A stretch of 64,000 nt of DNA. Origin: an uncultured Burkholderiales bacterium (GTDB lineage: Bacteria > Pseudomonadota > Gammaproteobacteria > Burkholderiales > Burkholderiaceae_C). Each line of letters begins with the position of its first letter. Position 1 is the first letter of the stretch. The stretch is taken from assembly GCA_903864315.1 (NCBI GenBank), contig CAIPFK010000152.1, positions 124,001 to 188,000 on the forward strand, in the 5' to 3' direction. The position numbers were made by a program, and so were the translations under genes. Under the pieces are notes generated by a model that saw nothing but the letters and a program-made list of their open reading frames with translations, was not told the origin of the DNA and did no database searches. Positions 1 to 11,475 of the stretch are shown here, in pieces.

Positions 1-14
1 CAGGGCGAGAACAC

Positions 15-1463
15 TCAGCTGCCCGCGATTTGCATGCGATCAATGAGCACTGAGCCCACGGTCTTGGCACCATAGTTGTAGGCATCCGAGCCCACGGCCA
101 CGATGCCTTTGAACATGTCTTTGAGGTTGCCCGCGATGGTGATTTCTTGCACAGGAAATGCGATGACCCCGTTTTCCACCCAAAACCCGCTAGCACCTCT
201 GGAATAGTCACCGGTCACGTAATTGACCCCTTGGCCCATGAGTTCAATCACAAAAAGACCCGTGCCCAAGGCTTGAAGCATGGCATTGAGGTCGTCGTGT
301 TTTTTCGTGCGCTTGGAGGCAAACACCAAATTGTGTGAGCCCCCAGCATTGCCAGTGGTTCGCATACCAAGCTTGCGCGCGGAGTAGGTCCCCAAAAAAT
401 AACCCTCAACACGACCGGCATCGATCACGTTGCGCGCCTGGGTTTTTACGCCCTCGTCGTCAAACGGGGCTGAGCCTTTGCCACCCAAGATGAAGGGGTC
501 TTCTGTCATATGGATGTGAGAGGGCAAGACACGTTTGCCCATGGAGTCTTGCAAGAAGGAGGTCTTTCGGTAGAGCGCGCCACCACTCAAGGCCTGCACC
601 AAGTGCCCCACCAAACCCGCGGCCAAGGTGTTCTCAAAGAGCACAGGGCACTGGATGGTGGAGATTTTGCGAGAGTTCAAACGGCTCAACGCGCGGCGTG
701 CAGCGTACTCACCCACCGCTTGCGGGGAGGCCAAGAGTGCTGGGTCTCGCATGGAGGTGTACCACGCATCGCGCTGCATGTTGGCGCCTTTGCCGGCAAT
801 GGGTGCCACGGAGAGGCTGTGGCGTGAGCTGGCATAACCGCCTCGAAAGCCTTGGCTGTGGGCGCTGAAGAAATGACTTTGCTGGGCTGAAACACCCGCA
901 CCCTCGCTATTGGAGATGCGTTTGGACGTGGCAAATGCAGCGTCCTCGCAGGCCCGCGCCAGCTCAAAGGCTTGTTCGGCATTGACTTGCCATGGGTGAA
1001 AGAGCTCCAAGTCAGGGATCTTGCGAACGATGTCACGCTGATCGGGAAGACCTGCTGCCGGGTCTTGCGCGGTAAAGCGCGCGATGTCAAATGCCGCTTG
1101 AACGGTGCGTTTGATGGCCGCTGCAGAAAAGTCCGAGGTGCTGGCGTTGCCACGCCTGGCTCCCATATACACCGTGACACCCAGACCCTTGTCGCGGTTA
1201 CGCTCGACGGTCTCCAAAGCGCCTTTGCGCACCGACACACTCAAGCCACAACCCTCCGACGCTTCGGCCGCTGAGTCGCTCGCGCCCAGAGTTTTGGCGT
1301 GCGACATGGCCAAGTCCACCAACTCCTCAAACTGCTCACGCGTGTAAGCAAACCCCGAGTGGTCTGAGGTAGGGTGCGAAGAGGAACCCGACTTGTGCGA
1401 GGACTTGGGGTGAGGAGTGAGGGCAGTCGATTTGGACACGTTGGAGGATTTGGAGGTTTTCAT
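15..1463 (-). CDS. pmbA: TldD/PmbA family metalloprotease component PmbA
   Basis: 482-aa ORF; PmbA-like motifs (GLGVTVYMGARRGNASTSDFS, GNAGGSHNLVF, C-terminal EITIAGNLKDMFKGIVAVGSD). Confidence 0.93.
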   Translation of the reverse strand: MKTSKSSNVSKSTALTPHPKSSHKSGSSSHPTSDHSGFAYTREQFEELVDLAMSHAKTLGASDSAAEASEGCGLSVSVRKGALETVERNRDKGLGVTVYMGARRGNASTSDFSAAAIKRTVQAAFDIARFTAQDPAAGLPDQRDIVRKIPDLELFHPWQVNAEQAFELARACEDAAFATSKRISNSEGAGVSAQQSHFFSAHSQGFRGGYASSRHSLSVAPIAGKGANMQRDAWYTSMRDPALLASPQAVGEYAARRALSRLNSRKISTIQCPVLFENTLAAGLVGHLVQALSGGALYRKTSFLQDSMGKRVLPSHIHMTEDPFILGGKGSAPFDDEGVKTQARNVIDAGRVEGYFLGTYSARKLGMRTTGNAGGSHNLVFASKRTKKHDDLNAMLQALGTGLFVIELMGQGVNYVTGDYSRGASGFWVENGVIAFPVQEITIAGNLKDMFKGIVAVGSDAYNYGAKTVGSVLIDRMQIAGS

Positions 1464-1526
1464 GTGACGCTATCATACTGGCGACCAGCCCAACTTGGCG
1501 CAAAGCACGCGATAATCACCTCCAAC

Positions 1527-2726
1527 ATGTCAAGAAAACCCAAAAAAGGCTATTACGTACAAGGCGTCTTCATCGCCTTGGGCAGCGAGCTCGACCTCGC
1601 CTATAAACGCGAGCTCAAAGGCACCGATGCAGCCAGTAAAACCGACCTCAAGCGAGAAAGCACCGAGCGCCAAAAGCTTGGGGAAGACTTGCTTGAACTC
1701 AGAAACGATCTCAAGCAAAAGCTCCTCGAGCAAGGGCACATCAGCACAGCCTTGATGGATGCCGTGAGTGAGGCCAAACGCATCACCAATTTTGAGGGCA
1801 AGCGCCGTCAAATGCAGTATGTGGGCAAGCTCATGCGCCGCTTGGACGAAGCGGACCTGCAAGCCATCCGCGACAGCCTAGAGATCCAACACGGCGGCAG
1901 CGCAAAAGAGACATTGGCTCTGCACGAGAGCGAGGCTTGGCGAAAGCGCTTGATTGAAGACGATCAAGCGCTTGGTGAGTGGCTCTCCAAATACCCCCGC
2001 CAAGAGCCGCAACAGTTCAGGGCCTTGGTGAGGCAGGCCAGGAAAGATGCTCAACCTCTCACCCGAGCCGAAGTCTCCACCGGCAAAGCACCTCGCCAAG
2101 GACGCGCCTATCGTGAACTGTTTCGCTGGATTCGTGAGACTTTGCACCCAACCCGAGTCGATGGGGATCAGCACCGTGACGATGCCACATTTTTCGACCC
2201 ACAAGACCCCCAACATGATGAGCCAGACGACTCATTGAAGCCTGTGCAAGTTCAGCCCATCTTCTTGAGCGTGGAGGAGATCAAATACAAAGAAGAGTTG
2301 GCCCGCGAAGAACTCAAAGCGCTCCAGGCGGAGAAAGAACGATTCAAAGAAGAGGCCCCCATCAAGAAAATATCGCCCCCTAAATCCGCGACGTCTGCAA
2401 ACAAAACTGGCACTAAAACTGTGAAAAAAACTGCCAGCAAGACCTCAGCAACAACAAAGGCAAAGGAAACTTCGACTCAAACGAAGGCCACAAAGACTGT
2501 AGCTAAGACTGCAGCAAAGACTGCTACAAAGACTGCGGTGAAGACCCCAACAAAGTCTGCACTCCAATCTATTGCAAAAAATATGGCAAAGAAAACACCT
2601 GCAAAAAAGTCGGCAGCCAAAACTCCAGCCAAATCCATCAGCAAGGCGAGCGTCAAGCCGTCGATCAAAAAGACGCCAACCCAACCGTTGGCAACGTCAA
2701 CATCGAAAGCCTCTAAAAAGCCATGA
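1527..2726 (+). CDS. darP: DarP/YjgA (DUF615) ribosome-associated protein with long Lys/Ala/Thr-rich C-terminal tail
   Basis: ORF-track start is 1374, but DUF615 homology begins at ATG 1527 (MSRKPKKGYYVQGVFIALGSELDLAYKRELK...); the C-terminal ~100 aa are KTATKTAVKT-type low complexity. Confidence 0.88.
   Translation: MSRKPKKGYYVQGVFIALGSELDLAYKRELKGTDAASKTDLKRESTERQKLGEDLLELRNDLKQKLLEQGHISTALMDAVSEAKRITNFEGKRRQMQYVGKLMRRLDEADLQAIRDSLEIQHGGSAKETLALHESEAWRKRLIEDDQALGEWLSKYPRQEPQQFRALVRQARKDAQPLTRAEVSTGKAPRQGRAYRELFRWIRETLHPTRVDGDQHRDDATFFDPQDPQHDEPDDSLKPVQVQPIFLSVEEIKYKEELAREELKALQAEKERFKEEAPIKKISPPKSATSANKTGTKTVKKTASKTSATTKAKETSTQTKATKTVAKTAAKTATKTAVKTPTKSALQSIAKNMAKKTPAKKSAAKTPAKSISKASVKPSIKKTPTQPLATSTSKASKKP
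2493..2564 (+). repeat. Imperfect 12-bp tandem repeat (six units, consensus aagactgcnnca) coding K-T-A-x in the DarP tail
   Basis: aagactgtagct / aagactgcagca / aagactgctaca / aagactgcggtg / aagaccccaaca / aagtctgcactc read directly. Confidence 0.85.
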
Positions 2727-3358
2727 ACTCCGAGACCCCCCACACGGTTGAACACACCGCAGGAGACACGCGCTGCGACACCATCAAGATTGGTCTCTTG
2801 AGCGCCTCAGACCGAGCCGCGAGTGGCGTGTATCAAGACCAAGGCATCCCCGCGCTCAAAGCCTGGATAGAACAAGCCATTCACAATCCTGTTGAATGGC
2901 AAACGTCTTTGATTGCCGATGAGTTTGATGTGATTGCCGCTCACTTGAAGTCTTTGGTGAGTGCGGGATGTCATTTGGTGTTGACCACCGGTGGCACGGG
3001 TCCCGCGTTGAGGGACGTGACCCCAGAGGCCACCTTGAGCGTTGGTGATAAAGAAATGCCTGGCTTTGGCGAACAAATGAGGCAGGTGAGTCTGCGCTTT
3101 GTGCCCACCGCCATCTTGTCTCGCCAAGTTGCTGTGATTCGAGCACAGTCCTTGATCATCAACTTACCAGGCCAACCCAAATCCATTGCGCAAACTCTTG
3201 GCGGCCTCAAAGATGAGCAAGGAAAAGCATTGGTCCAGGGTATCTTTGCGGCGGTACCCTACTGCATCGATCTTTTGGGCGGCCCCTACATCGAGACCAA
3301 GGATGAGTTTTGCTCGTCCTTCAGGCCCCAAACAGCCCTCAAGTCCAAGCGTGTTTGA
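2723..3358 (+). CDS. mog: Molybdopterin adenylyltransferase (MogA/MoaB family)
   Basis: IGLLSASDRAASGVYQDQGIPAL... TTGGTGPALRDVTPEAT... LPGQPKSIAQTLGGL; ATGA overlap with darP stop. Confidence 0.92.
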   Translation: MNSETPHTVEHTAGDTRCDTIKIGLLSASDRAASGVYQDQGIPALKAWIEQAIHNPVEWQTSLIADEFDVIAAHLKSLVSAGCHLVLTTGGTGPALRDVTPEATLSVGDKEMPGFGEQMRQVSLRFVPTAILSRQVAVIRAQSLIINLPGQPKSIAQTLGGLKDEQGKALVQGIFAAVPYCIDLLGGPYIETKDEFCSSFRPQTALKSKRV

Positions 3359-3400
3359 CACGCGAAGAGCTTGGGGTGGTTGATCAACAACAGTTGAACA

Positions 3401-4015
3401 TCAAACGGTTTTGACCGCTTGGGCCAATGAGCGTCTGACTTTCCTGGGCCAGTTGCCTGGCGCGGCATTGCCCACTGCGATCAACATGACGGGCACTTCG
3501 TGCTCGTTCAAACCAAACTCCTTGGCCACTGCCGCCCCATCAAAACCGATCATTGCACCCGACACATAACCTTTGGCCTGAGCTGCGTACATGAGGGTCA
3601 TGGCGGCCAATGAACCGGAGCGGATCGCCTCATCGCGCTGGAGTTGTGCATTGCCGTTGTACATGCCGTTGCACATGCCAATCCAGCCATCATAGGCGGC
3701 TTGGTCCAATGCGCCCGCATCGAGCATGGGCTTGATGAGGGTGGGGAGTTGCTGGTAACCCATGGAGTCACCCACCACAATGAAAGTCACCGCTGCCTCG
3801 CTGACCTTGGCTTGATTGAACGCCAGTTTGCGCAAATTCGCTTTTTGTTGTGCTGAGGACACCGCAATCAAACGCCAGTTTTGCATATTGAATGAGGTGG
3901 GCGTATTCAAGGTCAACTCCACCAACTCCTGAATTTGAGCTTCACTCATGTGGTGCGTTGGATCAAAATTGTTGGCCGATGTGCGGCCTTGGATGGTGGC
4001 TAAAGTGTCAGACAT
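3401..4015 (-). CDS. Nitroreductase family protein
   Basis: 204 aa; TPTSFNMQNWRLIAVSS ... EVPVMLIAVGNAAPGNWPRKVRR typical of FMN nitroreductases. Confidence 0.88.
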   Translation of the reverse strand: MSDTLATIQGRTSANNFDPTHHMSEAQIQELVELTLNTPTSFNMQNWRLIAVSSAQQKANLRKLAFNQAKVSEAAVTFIVVGDSMGYQQLPTLIKPMLDAGALDQAAYDGWIGMCNGMYNGNAQLQRDEAIRSGSLAAMTLMYAAQAKGYVSGAMIGFDGAAVAKEFGLNEHEVPVMLIAVGNAAPGNWPRKVRRSLAQAVKTV

Positions 4016-4161
4016 GGGAGAGCTCCAGAGAACGTAAAAAAACGGGAATTGAGTCCATCACCAAGCAAGAGCAATGCAGTGAGGGCGAGCCCCCCCAGCA
4101 TTCACTCACGTTGGGTGGAAAAAAATGAATAGGGCTTGAATGAACTTCTTCATCCCAACCC

Positions 4162-4175
4162 TTGATCCATATCAG
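4162..4175. promoter_or_regulatory. FNR/Anr-like box (TTGATccatATCAg)
   Basis: 9/10 match to TTGAT-N4-ATCAA; upstream of the minus-strand nitroreductase (start 4015). Confidence 0.4.
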
Positions 4176-4223
4176 GGTAACCCTGTGTAATTCAAGGCCT
4201 CTCGCTTGAACTGCGCGGTTTTT

Positions 4224-5063
4224 TTAACGTCCAAGACCCTGGGCATGGAGTCGACGAACATCTTCCAAGGCTTGCTCGAGTTGGGCCAAGCGTGCACTTT
4301 GAGCAAGTGACTGCTCACTCAAGTCTTTCAAGATCTGCAGTACGGGGTCATCGGCCTGCGTCACGCCATAGGCACTGAACCCATTTCCAGACGAATCCTG
4401 CCCAAGCCCCGGACCCTGATCTTTCTCCTCTTGGCCATTGACCCCATTGGAGGAATAGTGACCTGGCAACGCCTTGGAGACCAGCCCTTCAGGGTCTATC
4501 GGCGCGGGCGAAGCACTGGCCTGCGCTGGGTTCACCAGCGGCACTTCACCCGGCAAGATGAGCCTGGCTGGGTTCCCAATGGCCGTGGCGCCTGCGGGAA
4601 CGGGCTTGGTCACCACGGCATTGGAGCCAATTTTGGCGCCGTCTCCCACCAAAAAACCACCCAACACCTTGGCGCCTGCTCCCACCACGACGTTGGCACC
4701 CAAGGTGGGATGGCGCTTGACGCCTTTGTACAAACTCGTTCCTCCCAAGGTCACCCCTTGATAGATGGTGCAACCGTCGCCAATTTGAGCGGTCTCCCCC
4801 ACCACCACCCCCATGGCATGGTCAAAGAAGACGCGCTCACCAATCACAGCGGCCGGATGGATCTCAATGCCCGTCAAGAAACGACTCAAGTGCGAAATGA
4901 ACCGACCCAACCACCAAAAACCCAGACCCCACAAAGCGTGGGCCAAACGGTGCAAGATCAAGGCGTGAAGCCCTGGATAGCAAGTGAGCACCTCCCAGCG
5001 GCTCTTGGCCGCGGGGTCGCGCTCAAAAATGGTTTCGATGTCGGATCGCAATCGTGTAAACAT
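4224..5063 (-). CDS. cysE: Serine O-acetyltransferase with extended C-terminus
   Basis: Left-handed beta-helix hexapeptides; [45 protein letters not shown]. Confidence 0.93.
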   Translation of the reverse strand: MFTRLRSDIETIFERDPAAKSRWEVLTCYPGLHALILHRLAHALWGLGFWWLGRFISHLSRFLTGIEIHPAAVIGERVFFDHAMGVVVGETAQIGDGCTIYQGVTLGGTSLYKGVKRHPTLGANVVVGAGAKVLGGFLVGDGAKIGSNAVVTKPVPAGATAIGNPARLILPGEVPLVNPAQASASPAPIDPEGLVSKALPGHYSSNGVNGQEEKDQGPGLGQDSSGNGFSAYGVTQADDPVLQILKDLSEQSLAQSARLAQLEQALEDVRRLHAQGLGR

Positions 5064-5068
5064 ATAGC

Positions 5069-5854
5069 TTAGGAGTCTATCTCTTTTACTCGGGCAGGCT
5101 CGCCCATGTGCTTAGCAACACCTCTGAGGATATGGACTTCTTCACGGGTGAGTTGCGCTCGATTGAAGAGTTGCTGCAAACGGGGCATGAGCTTTTTAGG
5201 GGCCAAGGGATCCAAAAACCCAATCTTGATCAACGAGGTCTCCCAATGCTTTAACAGCCCAGCGACAGCCTGGGCATCGGCCATGGAGTCCGTTTGTTCA
5301 GTGTGAGCTGCTGCGGGATGCTCAGGTGTGGCGGCAAAACCACCCAACGCCACGCGCCACTCGTAGGCGAGGAGCTGCACCGCACTGGCCAAATTGAGTG
5401 AACCAAAACTGGGGTTGCTTGGAATGGTCAAGGCCACATGGCAGCGGTAGACGTCTTCGTTTTTCATGCCAAAGCGCTCACTGCCAAACAAAAAAGCCAC
5501 CCCCAAATGCTCAGGCGCGAGCACACCATCGTGGACTTTTAAGTCTTGCACCAAAGCGGCCATGTGCTCGCGTGGTGTGCGAGTGGGTGGGCCAAAGTCT
5601 CTGGGCACCATGGCCGTGGCGCACAAATGAGTCATGCCCTCCAGGGCCTCATCCAAGCGGGAGACCACCCTGGCGTTGTTGAGGACATCCAAGGCCCCAC
5701 TGGCACGCTGGATGGTTTCGTCGCGATTGAGCACATTGGGAAAGCGCGGATTGACCAAGACCAACTCATCAAAGCCCATGACCTTCATGGCGCGCGCCGT
5801 GCCCCCGACATTGCCGGCATGGGAGGTGTCAATCAAAATGAAACGCGTGCGCAT
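5069..5854 (-). CDS. trmJ: tRNA (cytidine/uridine-2'-O-)-methyltransferase TrmJ
   Basis: SPOUT motifs: [53 protein letters not shown]. Confidence 0.93.
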   Translation of the reverse strand: MRTRFILIDTSHAGNVGGTARAMKVMGFDELVLVNPRFPNVLNRDETIQRASGALDVLNNARVVSRLDEALEGMTHLCATAMVPRDFGPPTRTPREHMAALVQDLKVHDGVLAPEHLGVAFLFGSERFGMKNEDVYRCHVALTIPSNPSFGSLNLASAVQLLAYEWRVALGGFAATPEHPAAAHTEQTDSMADAQAVAGLLKHWETSLIKIGFLDPLAPKKLMPRLQQLFNRAQLTREEVHILRGVAKHMGEPARVKEIDS

Positions 5855-6250
5855 GCTCTGAAGTGCTCAAGGGTGCTGATTGCTGATGAAAGGTGCTTGA
5901 ATTGACTGTCGGCAGCTCAACCGGGTGAGCTGAGGAGTGCAAGAGGGCGTACTGAAGGACGTGCTGAGGGGCGTGCCACTTGAGTCCACCCCAACAGGCA
6001 ACGCCAGTCAGGTCCAACCCATGGCAAGCCGCGCTTGTCAGCCCCTTGCCACGAAGGCCTCATTGTCGCATGCAGTTTGCGTCTAAAATAGGGACTGTAC
6101 TTGGCCGCAAGCAGCACCCACTCTTTGGGTGCTTGAGCTCTCTTTTGAGGAGAGCGCCAATGTCGCTCTTTTTCATCGTTGCCCCCTTGGTGCTCGACCC
6201 CTTGGGTCTTGCACCCGCTTTGCTGAACCACCTCCTTGATTGACCTTGCC

Positions 6251-7285
6251 ATGATGCCTTCCAACACCCTTCATCCCATGCTCAATGTGGCCATCAAGGC
6301 AGCCCGCGCGGCAGGCTCCATCATCAACCGCGCTGCCTTGGATATCGAGTCGGTGAGGGTGGCCGAGAAGAACGCCAACGATTTTGTCACCGAAGTTGAC
6401 CAAGCCAGTGAAGAGGCCATCATCCAAACGCTCTTGGGGGCATACCCAGACCACGGTATCTTGGCCGAAGAATCGGGTCAAGAGCACGGCAACGCACAAT
6501 CTGATTTCATCTGGATCATTGACCCCTTGGATGGCACCACCAATTTCATCCATGGGTTTCCCTATTACTGTGTGAGCATTGCCATGCAGTACCGAGGAAA
6601 AATTGAGCAAGCGGTGGTCTACGATCCCACTCGCAACGATTTATTTTCGGCCACCAAGGGACGTGGCGCCTTCATGAACGATCGGCGCATGCGCGTGGGC
6701 AAACGCACCCAGCTCAAAGACTGCCTATTGAGCACGGGCTTTCCGTACCGCCAAGGCGATGATTTGCAGACCTATTTGCAGTTGATGGGCGAGATGATCA
6801 AAAAAACAGCGGCACTGCGCCGTCCTGGTGCGGCAGCACTCGATTTGGCCTATGTGGCCGCGGGGTTCAGCGATGGTTTTTTTGAGTCTGGCTTGCAACC
6901 ATGGGACACGGCAGCGGGCTCGCTCTTGATCACAGAGTCTGGTGGACTCATTGGCAACTATTCTGGTGAATCGAATTTCCTTCATGTGAAAGAGTGCATG
7001 GCCGCCAACCCCAAGATTTACGCCCAAATGGCCCACCACTTGTCAGCGTTCTCCAAAGTCTCAGCATCAAAACCTTCTGAGGACTCTGCCAGCGAAGCTG
7101 GTGGCGTTGAGACCGATGGTGCTCACGAGAATGCCAACGCGGTACTCGATGCCCTTGCCCCCACACCGGCCAAACGCATCCAACGCGTCAAAGGCACACC
7201 CATGAGCATCAAGCCCAGCGGCTTCGATGGCGATGCCCGCCCTGGCTCGGCGCCCAGACGCCCACGCTCAAACAACCCGCGCTAA
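6251..7285 (+). CDS. suhB: Inositol monophosphatase family protein (SuhB-like) with Pro/Arg-rich C-terminal extension
   Basis: [57 protein letters not shown]. Confidence 0.92.
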   Translation: MMPSNTLHPMLNVAIKAARAAGSIINRAALDIESVRVAEKNANDFVTEVDQASEEAIIQTLLGAYPDHGILAEESGQEHGNAQSDFIWIIDPLDGTTNFIHGFPYYCVSIAMQYRGKIEQAVVYDPTRNDLFSATKGRGAFMNDRRMRVGKRTQLKDCLLSTGFPYRQGDDLQTYLQLMGEMIKKTAALRRPGAAALDLAYVAAGFSDGFFESGLQPWDTAAGSLLITESGGLIGNYSGESNFLHVKECMAANPKIYAQMAHHLSAFSKVSASKPSEDSASEAGGVETDGAHENANAVLDALAPTPAKRIQRVKGTPMSIKPSGFDGDARPGSAPRRPRSNNPR

Positions 7286-7351
7286 GCCCCCATCACACAT
7301 CCCCAGTCACGCCCTTCAAGCATCCTCCATTCACTTACGCCCATTCTGTCC

Positions 7352-9976
7352 ATGAGCGAGTCTGTCACCAAGGCTGAAGCCCACACCCCCATGATGCAGC
7401 AGTACTTGGCCATCAAGGCCGAGTTCCCGTCCACGCTGGTGTTTTATCGCATGGGGGACTTCTATGAACTGTTTTTCGAGGACGCCAAAAAAGCGAGTGA
7501 TCTCTTGGGCATCACCCTCACCCACCGTGGACAAACGGCGGGGCAACCGATTGCCATGGCAGGCGTGCCCTATCATTCAGCCGAAGGCTATTTGGCCAAA
7601 CTTCTGCATCGCGGTGAGTCCGTGGCCATTTGCGAACAAGTGGGCGAGATCACTGGCAAAGGCCCTGTTGAGCGCAAAGTTGTTCGCGTCTTGACCCCGG
7701 GCACCGTCACCGACTCGGCGCTTTTGAGCGATAAAACCGAGTCCTACTTGTTGTCGGTCTTTGCCAGCGACAGGCCCAATTCACCCAAGGGCTGTGGACT
7801 GGCGTGGATGAGCCTCACCCAAAACACCATCTACCTCACTCAATGCGCCAAGGAAGATTGGCCATCTTGGATCAACCGAATTTCTCCCAAAGAGGTGATC
7901 CACCCACAAAGCATGCCCGAGCCTTTGAGGAGGCTCTTGGACGGTGCTGGCGTGCTCACCCCCAGAACGGATTGGCAGTTTGACCCAGCCCTTGGTGAGC
8001 GCAAATTGTGCACGCAGCTCATGGTGCAAACACTGGCCGCTTTTCATGCGGAGGATCTCCCCAACGCCCAAGCCGCTGTGGCGGCTCTCTTGGCCTATGC
8101 CGAGCACACCCAGGGGCAAACGCTCTCTCACATCAACCATGTCCAAGTCTTGGAAGACAAGAGCTTTATCGATGTGCCGGCCAACACCCGAAAAAATCTA
8201 GAGCTCTTGCAAACCTTGCGTGGGGAAGATTCGCCCACCTTGTTTTCCTTGCTCGATACGTGTCAAACGGCCATGGGTTCTCGCGAGCTCAAAGCGTGGA
8301 TCACTGAGCTGCCCATCTCACGCAGTGAACCCAAAGCGCGCCTGCAGTCGCTCAAAGCACTGCTCGACCCAGGCGAGGGAACACCCCATTTCCAAACCCT
8401 GCGACTGGCCTTGAAGGGGCAAGCCGATGTGCAACGCATCAGTGCACGCATTGCCTTGCAGCAAGTGCGTCCCCGAGAGTTGTTGGCCCTCGCGCGTGCG
8501 CTGGACGGCGCACACGAGGTGCACGCTTTATTGGCGCCTTTGAAGCACATCGATTATTTGGCCGCACTTCAAACCTCTTTGAATGTGCCCAAAGAGTGGT
8601 CACAACTCCTCACGCGCGCCATCTCAGCGCAGTGTGCGGCCTTGGTGCGAGATGGTGGGGTGTTCAGCACGGGCTATGACACAGAGCTTGATGAACTCAG
8701 GGACATTCAAAACAACTGTGATTCCTTTTTACTGGACCTTGAAGTCAAGGAGCGCGCGCGAACGGGCATCCACAACTTGCGGGTGCAATTCAACAAAGTG
8801 CATGGCTTTTTCATCGAAGTGAGCCAAGGGCAGTTGGACCGCATTCCGCTGGACTACAAGAGACGTCAAACCTTGAAAAACGCTGAGCGCTTCATCACGC
8901 CCGAGCTCAAAGCGTTTGAAGACAAGGCCTTGTCCGCCCAAGAAAGAGCCTTGTCGCGAGAGAAGTGGCTCTTTGAGCAACTCTTGGAGACGTTGCAGTC
9001 CTGGGTTCAAGCCTTGAGTGCGTTGGCCCAGGCGTTGGCCAAACTCGACGCACTGCTGGCCTTGGCCGAGCGCTCCGACACCCTGGGCTGGTGCGCACCC
9101 GAGTTTGTCAACCACCCCTGCATTGAGATTCTTCAAGGGCGCCATCCGGTCGTGGAGTCAAGGTTGGCATTGAGCTCGGGCAAGGCCTTCATTGGCAACT
9201 CGACCGAACTCGGCCCCAAGCACCGCATGCAAATCATCACGGGCCCCAACATGGGGGGTAAATCGACCTACATGCGCCAAGTAGCTCTCATTGTGCTCTT
9301 GGCCAGCATGGGCTCACATGTGCCGGCCAAGTCCTGTGTCTTGGGGCCCATCGATGCGATCCATACACGCATTGGTGCGGCTGACGACTTGGCCAATGCG
9401 CAGTCCACGTTCATGATGGAGATGACCGAAGCCGCTCTGATTTTGAACCACGCTGGCCCGCACAGTTTGGTGCTCATGGATGAAATTGGGCGTGGGACAT
9501 CGACCTCGGACGGCTTGTCCTTGGCCAGTGCCATTGCGGCATATTTGCACAACAAGTCCCAATCCTTCACGCTTTTTGCGACGCATTACTTTGAGCTCAC
9601 CGAGTTTCCCGCGCTTCACCACCATGCTTGCAATGTGCACCTGGGTGCGAGTGAGACCTCGAGTGGCGTGGTGTTTTTGCATGAAGTGCAACCCGGCGCC
9701 GCCAGCCAAAGCTATGGCATCCAAGTGGCCAAGTTGGCCGGTATTCCACACGCGGTCCTCCATCAAGCGCGTCAATTTCTTCAAGCGCTGCAGCAGCAAG
9801 GTGAAGATGCACGAGTACAAAACGACCTCTTTGCCACCCCTGTGACCCCAAGCCCAGTGGAAGACTCCATGGGCCTTCGAAGCGAGCTTCATGCGCAGCT
9901 CAGCGCATTGAACCCCGATCTTTTAACCCCCAAAGAGGCTTTGGACGCCCTTTACTCATTAAGAAAGTTGTTATGA
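7352..9976 (+). CDS. mutS: DNA mismatch repair protein MutS
   Basis: 874 aa; [24 protein letters not shown] Walker [18 protein letters not shown]. Confidence 0.98.
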   Translation: MSESVTKAEAHTPMMQQYLAIKAEFPSTLVFYRMGDFYELFFEDAKKASDLLGITLTHRGQTAGQPIAMAGVPYHSAEGYLAKLLHRGESVAICEQVGEITGKGPVERKVVRVLTPGTVTDSALLSDKTESYLLSVFASDRPNSPKGCGLAWMSLTQNTIYLTQCAKEDWPSWINRISPKEVIHPQSMPEPLRRLLDGAGVLTPRTDWQFDPALGERKLCTQLMVQTLAAFHAEDLPNAQAAVAALLAYAEHTQGQTLSHINHVQVLEDKSFIDVPANTRKNLELLQTLRGEDSPTLFSLLDTCQTAMGSRELKAWITELPISRSEPKARLQSLKALLDPGEGTPHFQTLRLALKGQADVQRISARIALQQVRPRELLALARALDGAHEVHALLAPLKHIDYLAALQTSLNVPKEWSQLLTRAISAQCAALVRDGGVFSTGYDTELDELRDIQNNCDSFLLDLEVKERARTGIHNLRVQFNKVHGFFIEVSQGQLDRIPLDYKRRQTLKNAERFITPELKAFEDKALSAQERALSREKWLFEQLLETLQSWVQALSALAQALAKLDALLALAERSDTLGWCAPEFVNHPCIEILQGRHPVVESRLALSSGKAFIGNSTELGPKHRMQIITGPNMGGKSTYMRQVALIVLLASMGSHVPAKSCVLGPIDAIHTRIGAADDLANAQSTFMMEMTEAALILNHAGPHSLVLMDEIGRGTSTSDGLSLASAIAAYLHNKSQSFTLFATHYFELTEFPALHHHACNVHLGASETSSGVVFLHEVQPGAASQSYGIQVAKLAGIPHAVLHQARQFLQALQQQGEDARVQNDLFATPVTPSPVEDSMGLRSELHAQLSALNPDLLTPKEALDALYSLRKLL

Positions 9977-10812
9977 CTTACTGTGTTGCCGTCAAACTCA
10001 AGGCTGGCTTGGTTTTTCTCTCTGACTCCAGAACCAATGCAGGACTGGATCAAATCAGCACGTTTCGCAAAATGATCGTTTACGAAAAACCCAACGATCG
10101 CTTCATGGTGCTTCTCACTGCGGGTAACTTGAGCATTGCCCAGTCCATTCGAGAAATCTTGCAAGTCGAACGCGTCAAAGACACCTCGGCCGCGTCGGGC
10201 GAAGAAGAATCGATCACCATTTGGAGTGCGAAGAGTATGTTTGACGCCACCCGAGTGTTGGGCCAGGCCGTGAGACGGGTGTATGAACGCGACGGGGCCT
10301 CACTGAAAGCCGCTGGCGTGGACTTCAATGTCTCCTTGGTCTTTGGTGGTCAAATCAAAGGCGAAGGCATGCGACTGTTTCAAGTGTATTCGGCCGGTAA
10401 TTTCATTGAAGCCACGCCAGAGACGCCTTACTTTCAGATTGGAGAGTCCAAGTACGGCAAACCCGTCTTGGACCGGGTGATCAGCCCAAACACTCCCTTG
10501 GATGAGGCCACCAAATGTTTGCTCGTCTCCATGGACTCCACGCTCAAGTCCAACCTTTCGGTGGGGTTACCGCTGGACTTGGCGGTCTATGAAGTGGATC
10601 AATACCAGTCGCACAAATTGCTCTGCTTGGATGAGAACAATCCCTACTTCAAGATGCTCCACACCTCCTGGGGGGACAAACTGCGCGAGGTCTTTGATGG
10701 CATTGAAGACCCGATGTGGAATGGCGAAGCGGCCTCCCATCCCATTGTGAGTGAGAGCTCAACCACACAGGCCTTGCGCAAAATCGCCAATGCTTCGCAA
10801 AAGTTGATCTGA
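9973..10812 (+). CDS. Proteasome-type peptidase, Anbu (ancestral beta subunit) family
   Basis: [34 protein letters not shown]...: Thr2 nucleophile context; 4-bp ATGA overlap with mutS stop. Confidence 0.87.
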   Translation: MTYCVAVKLKAGLVFLSDSRTNAGLDQISTFRKMIVYEKPNDRFMVLLTAGNLSIAQSIREILQVERVKDTSAASGEEESITIWSAKSMFDATRVLGQAVRRVYERDGASLKAAGVDFNVSLVFGGQIKGEGMRLFQVYSAGNFIEATPETPYFQIGESKYGKPVLDRVISPNTPLDEATKCLLVSMDSTLKSNLSVGLPLDLAVYEVDQYQSHKLLCLDENNPYFKMLHTSWGDKLREVFDGIEDPMWNGEAASHPIVSESSTTQALRKIANASQKLI

Positions 10813-10881
10813 TCCTTGCACCCAACAAACCGATGGGTTCCTGGGGCTTGTCTTGGGTCTGGTTATCGCGATGAGTGAAGC

Positions 10882-11475
10882 TCAATTGCGACAACTCACC
10901 GAGCTGCCCAACGCATCGGGCTCGATCCACACCCAACGGAAATAGCCCGCGTGCATCTGCACCGACAAGCACTGGCCAATTTCTAGGCGGCCAAAAACTG
11001 CCGGCGACAAGGGCAGCGTGATCACCCGCGCATTGAATGCGGCGTGGGCAACGTGCACCGTGTCGCGACCATAGCGCGGGGATCGGTTGGGGTGCTTGCT
11101 CACAATTTCAACCGTTTGCTCCATGGCGGGCTCGGTGTCGAGTTGAGCATTGAAAAAACACAGGCCACTCCAAGTTGCGGCCCCCATCAAACACACCAAG
11201 CCCACATCCATGAGCAATAGGTTCCAGTAAGGAGTGGGCCGACTTGGATTGAAAGCATCGCGCTGCATCGAGGCCCTTTGCCAGCAAGTGAACAAGTGCA
11301 ACAGCAAAAATACCACTCCAAAAATCAAGAAGATGGCCTGCGGTGCCAAGGTGTACTGCGCGTGGTTGCCTTGAGTGGTAAAACCAATGGTGACACCAAG
11401 CAAGAGCAAACTTGTCCAAGTTTTGAATGGATAGAGATTGATGTACAACTCCTTTTTCCTGGAAAAAAGACGCAT
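10882..11475 (-). CDS. Hypothetical membrane protein
   Basis: 197-aa ORF with predicted TM segments (TSLLLLGVTIGF, AIFLIFGVVFLLLHLF, LLMDVGLVCLMGAATWSGLCFF). Confidence 0.7.
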   Translation of the reverse strand: MRLFSRKKELYINLYPFKTWTSLLLLGVTIGFTTQGNHAQYTLAPQAIFLIFGVVFLLLHLFTCWQRASMQRDAFNPSRPTPYWNLLLMDVGLVCLMGAATWSGLCFFNAQLDTEPAMEQTVEIVSKHPNRSPRYGRDTVHVAHAAFNARVITLPLSPAVFGRLEIGQCLSVQMHAGYFRWVWIEPDALGSSVSCRN

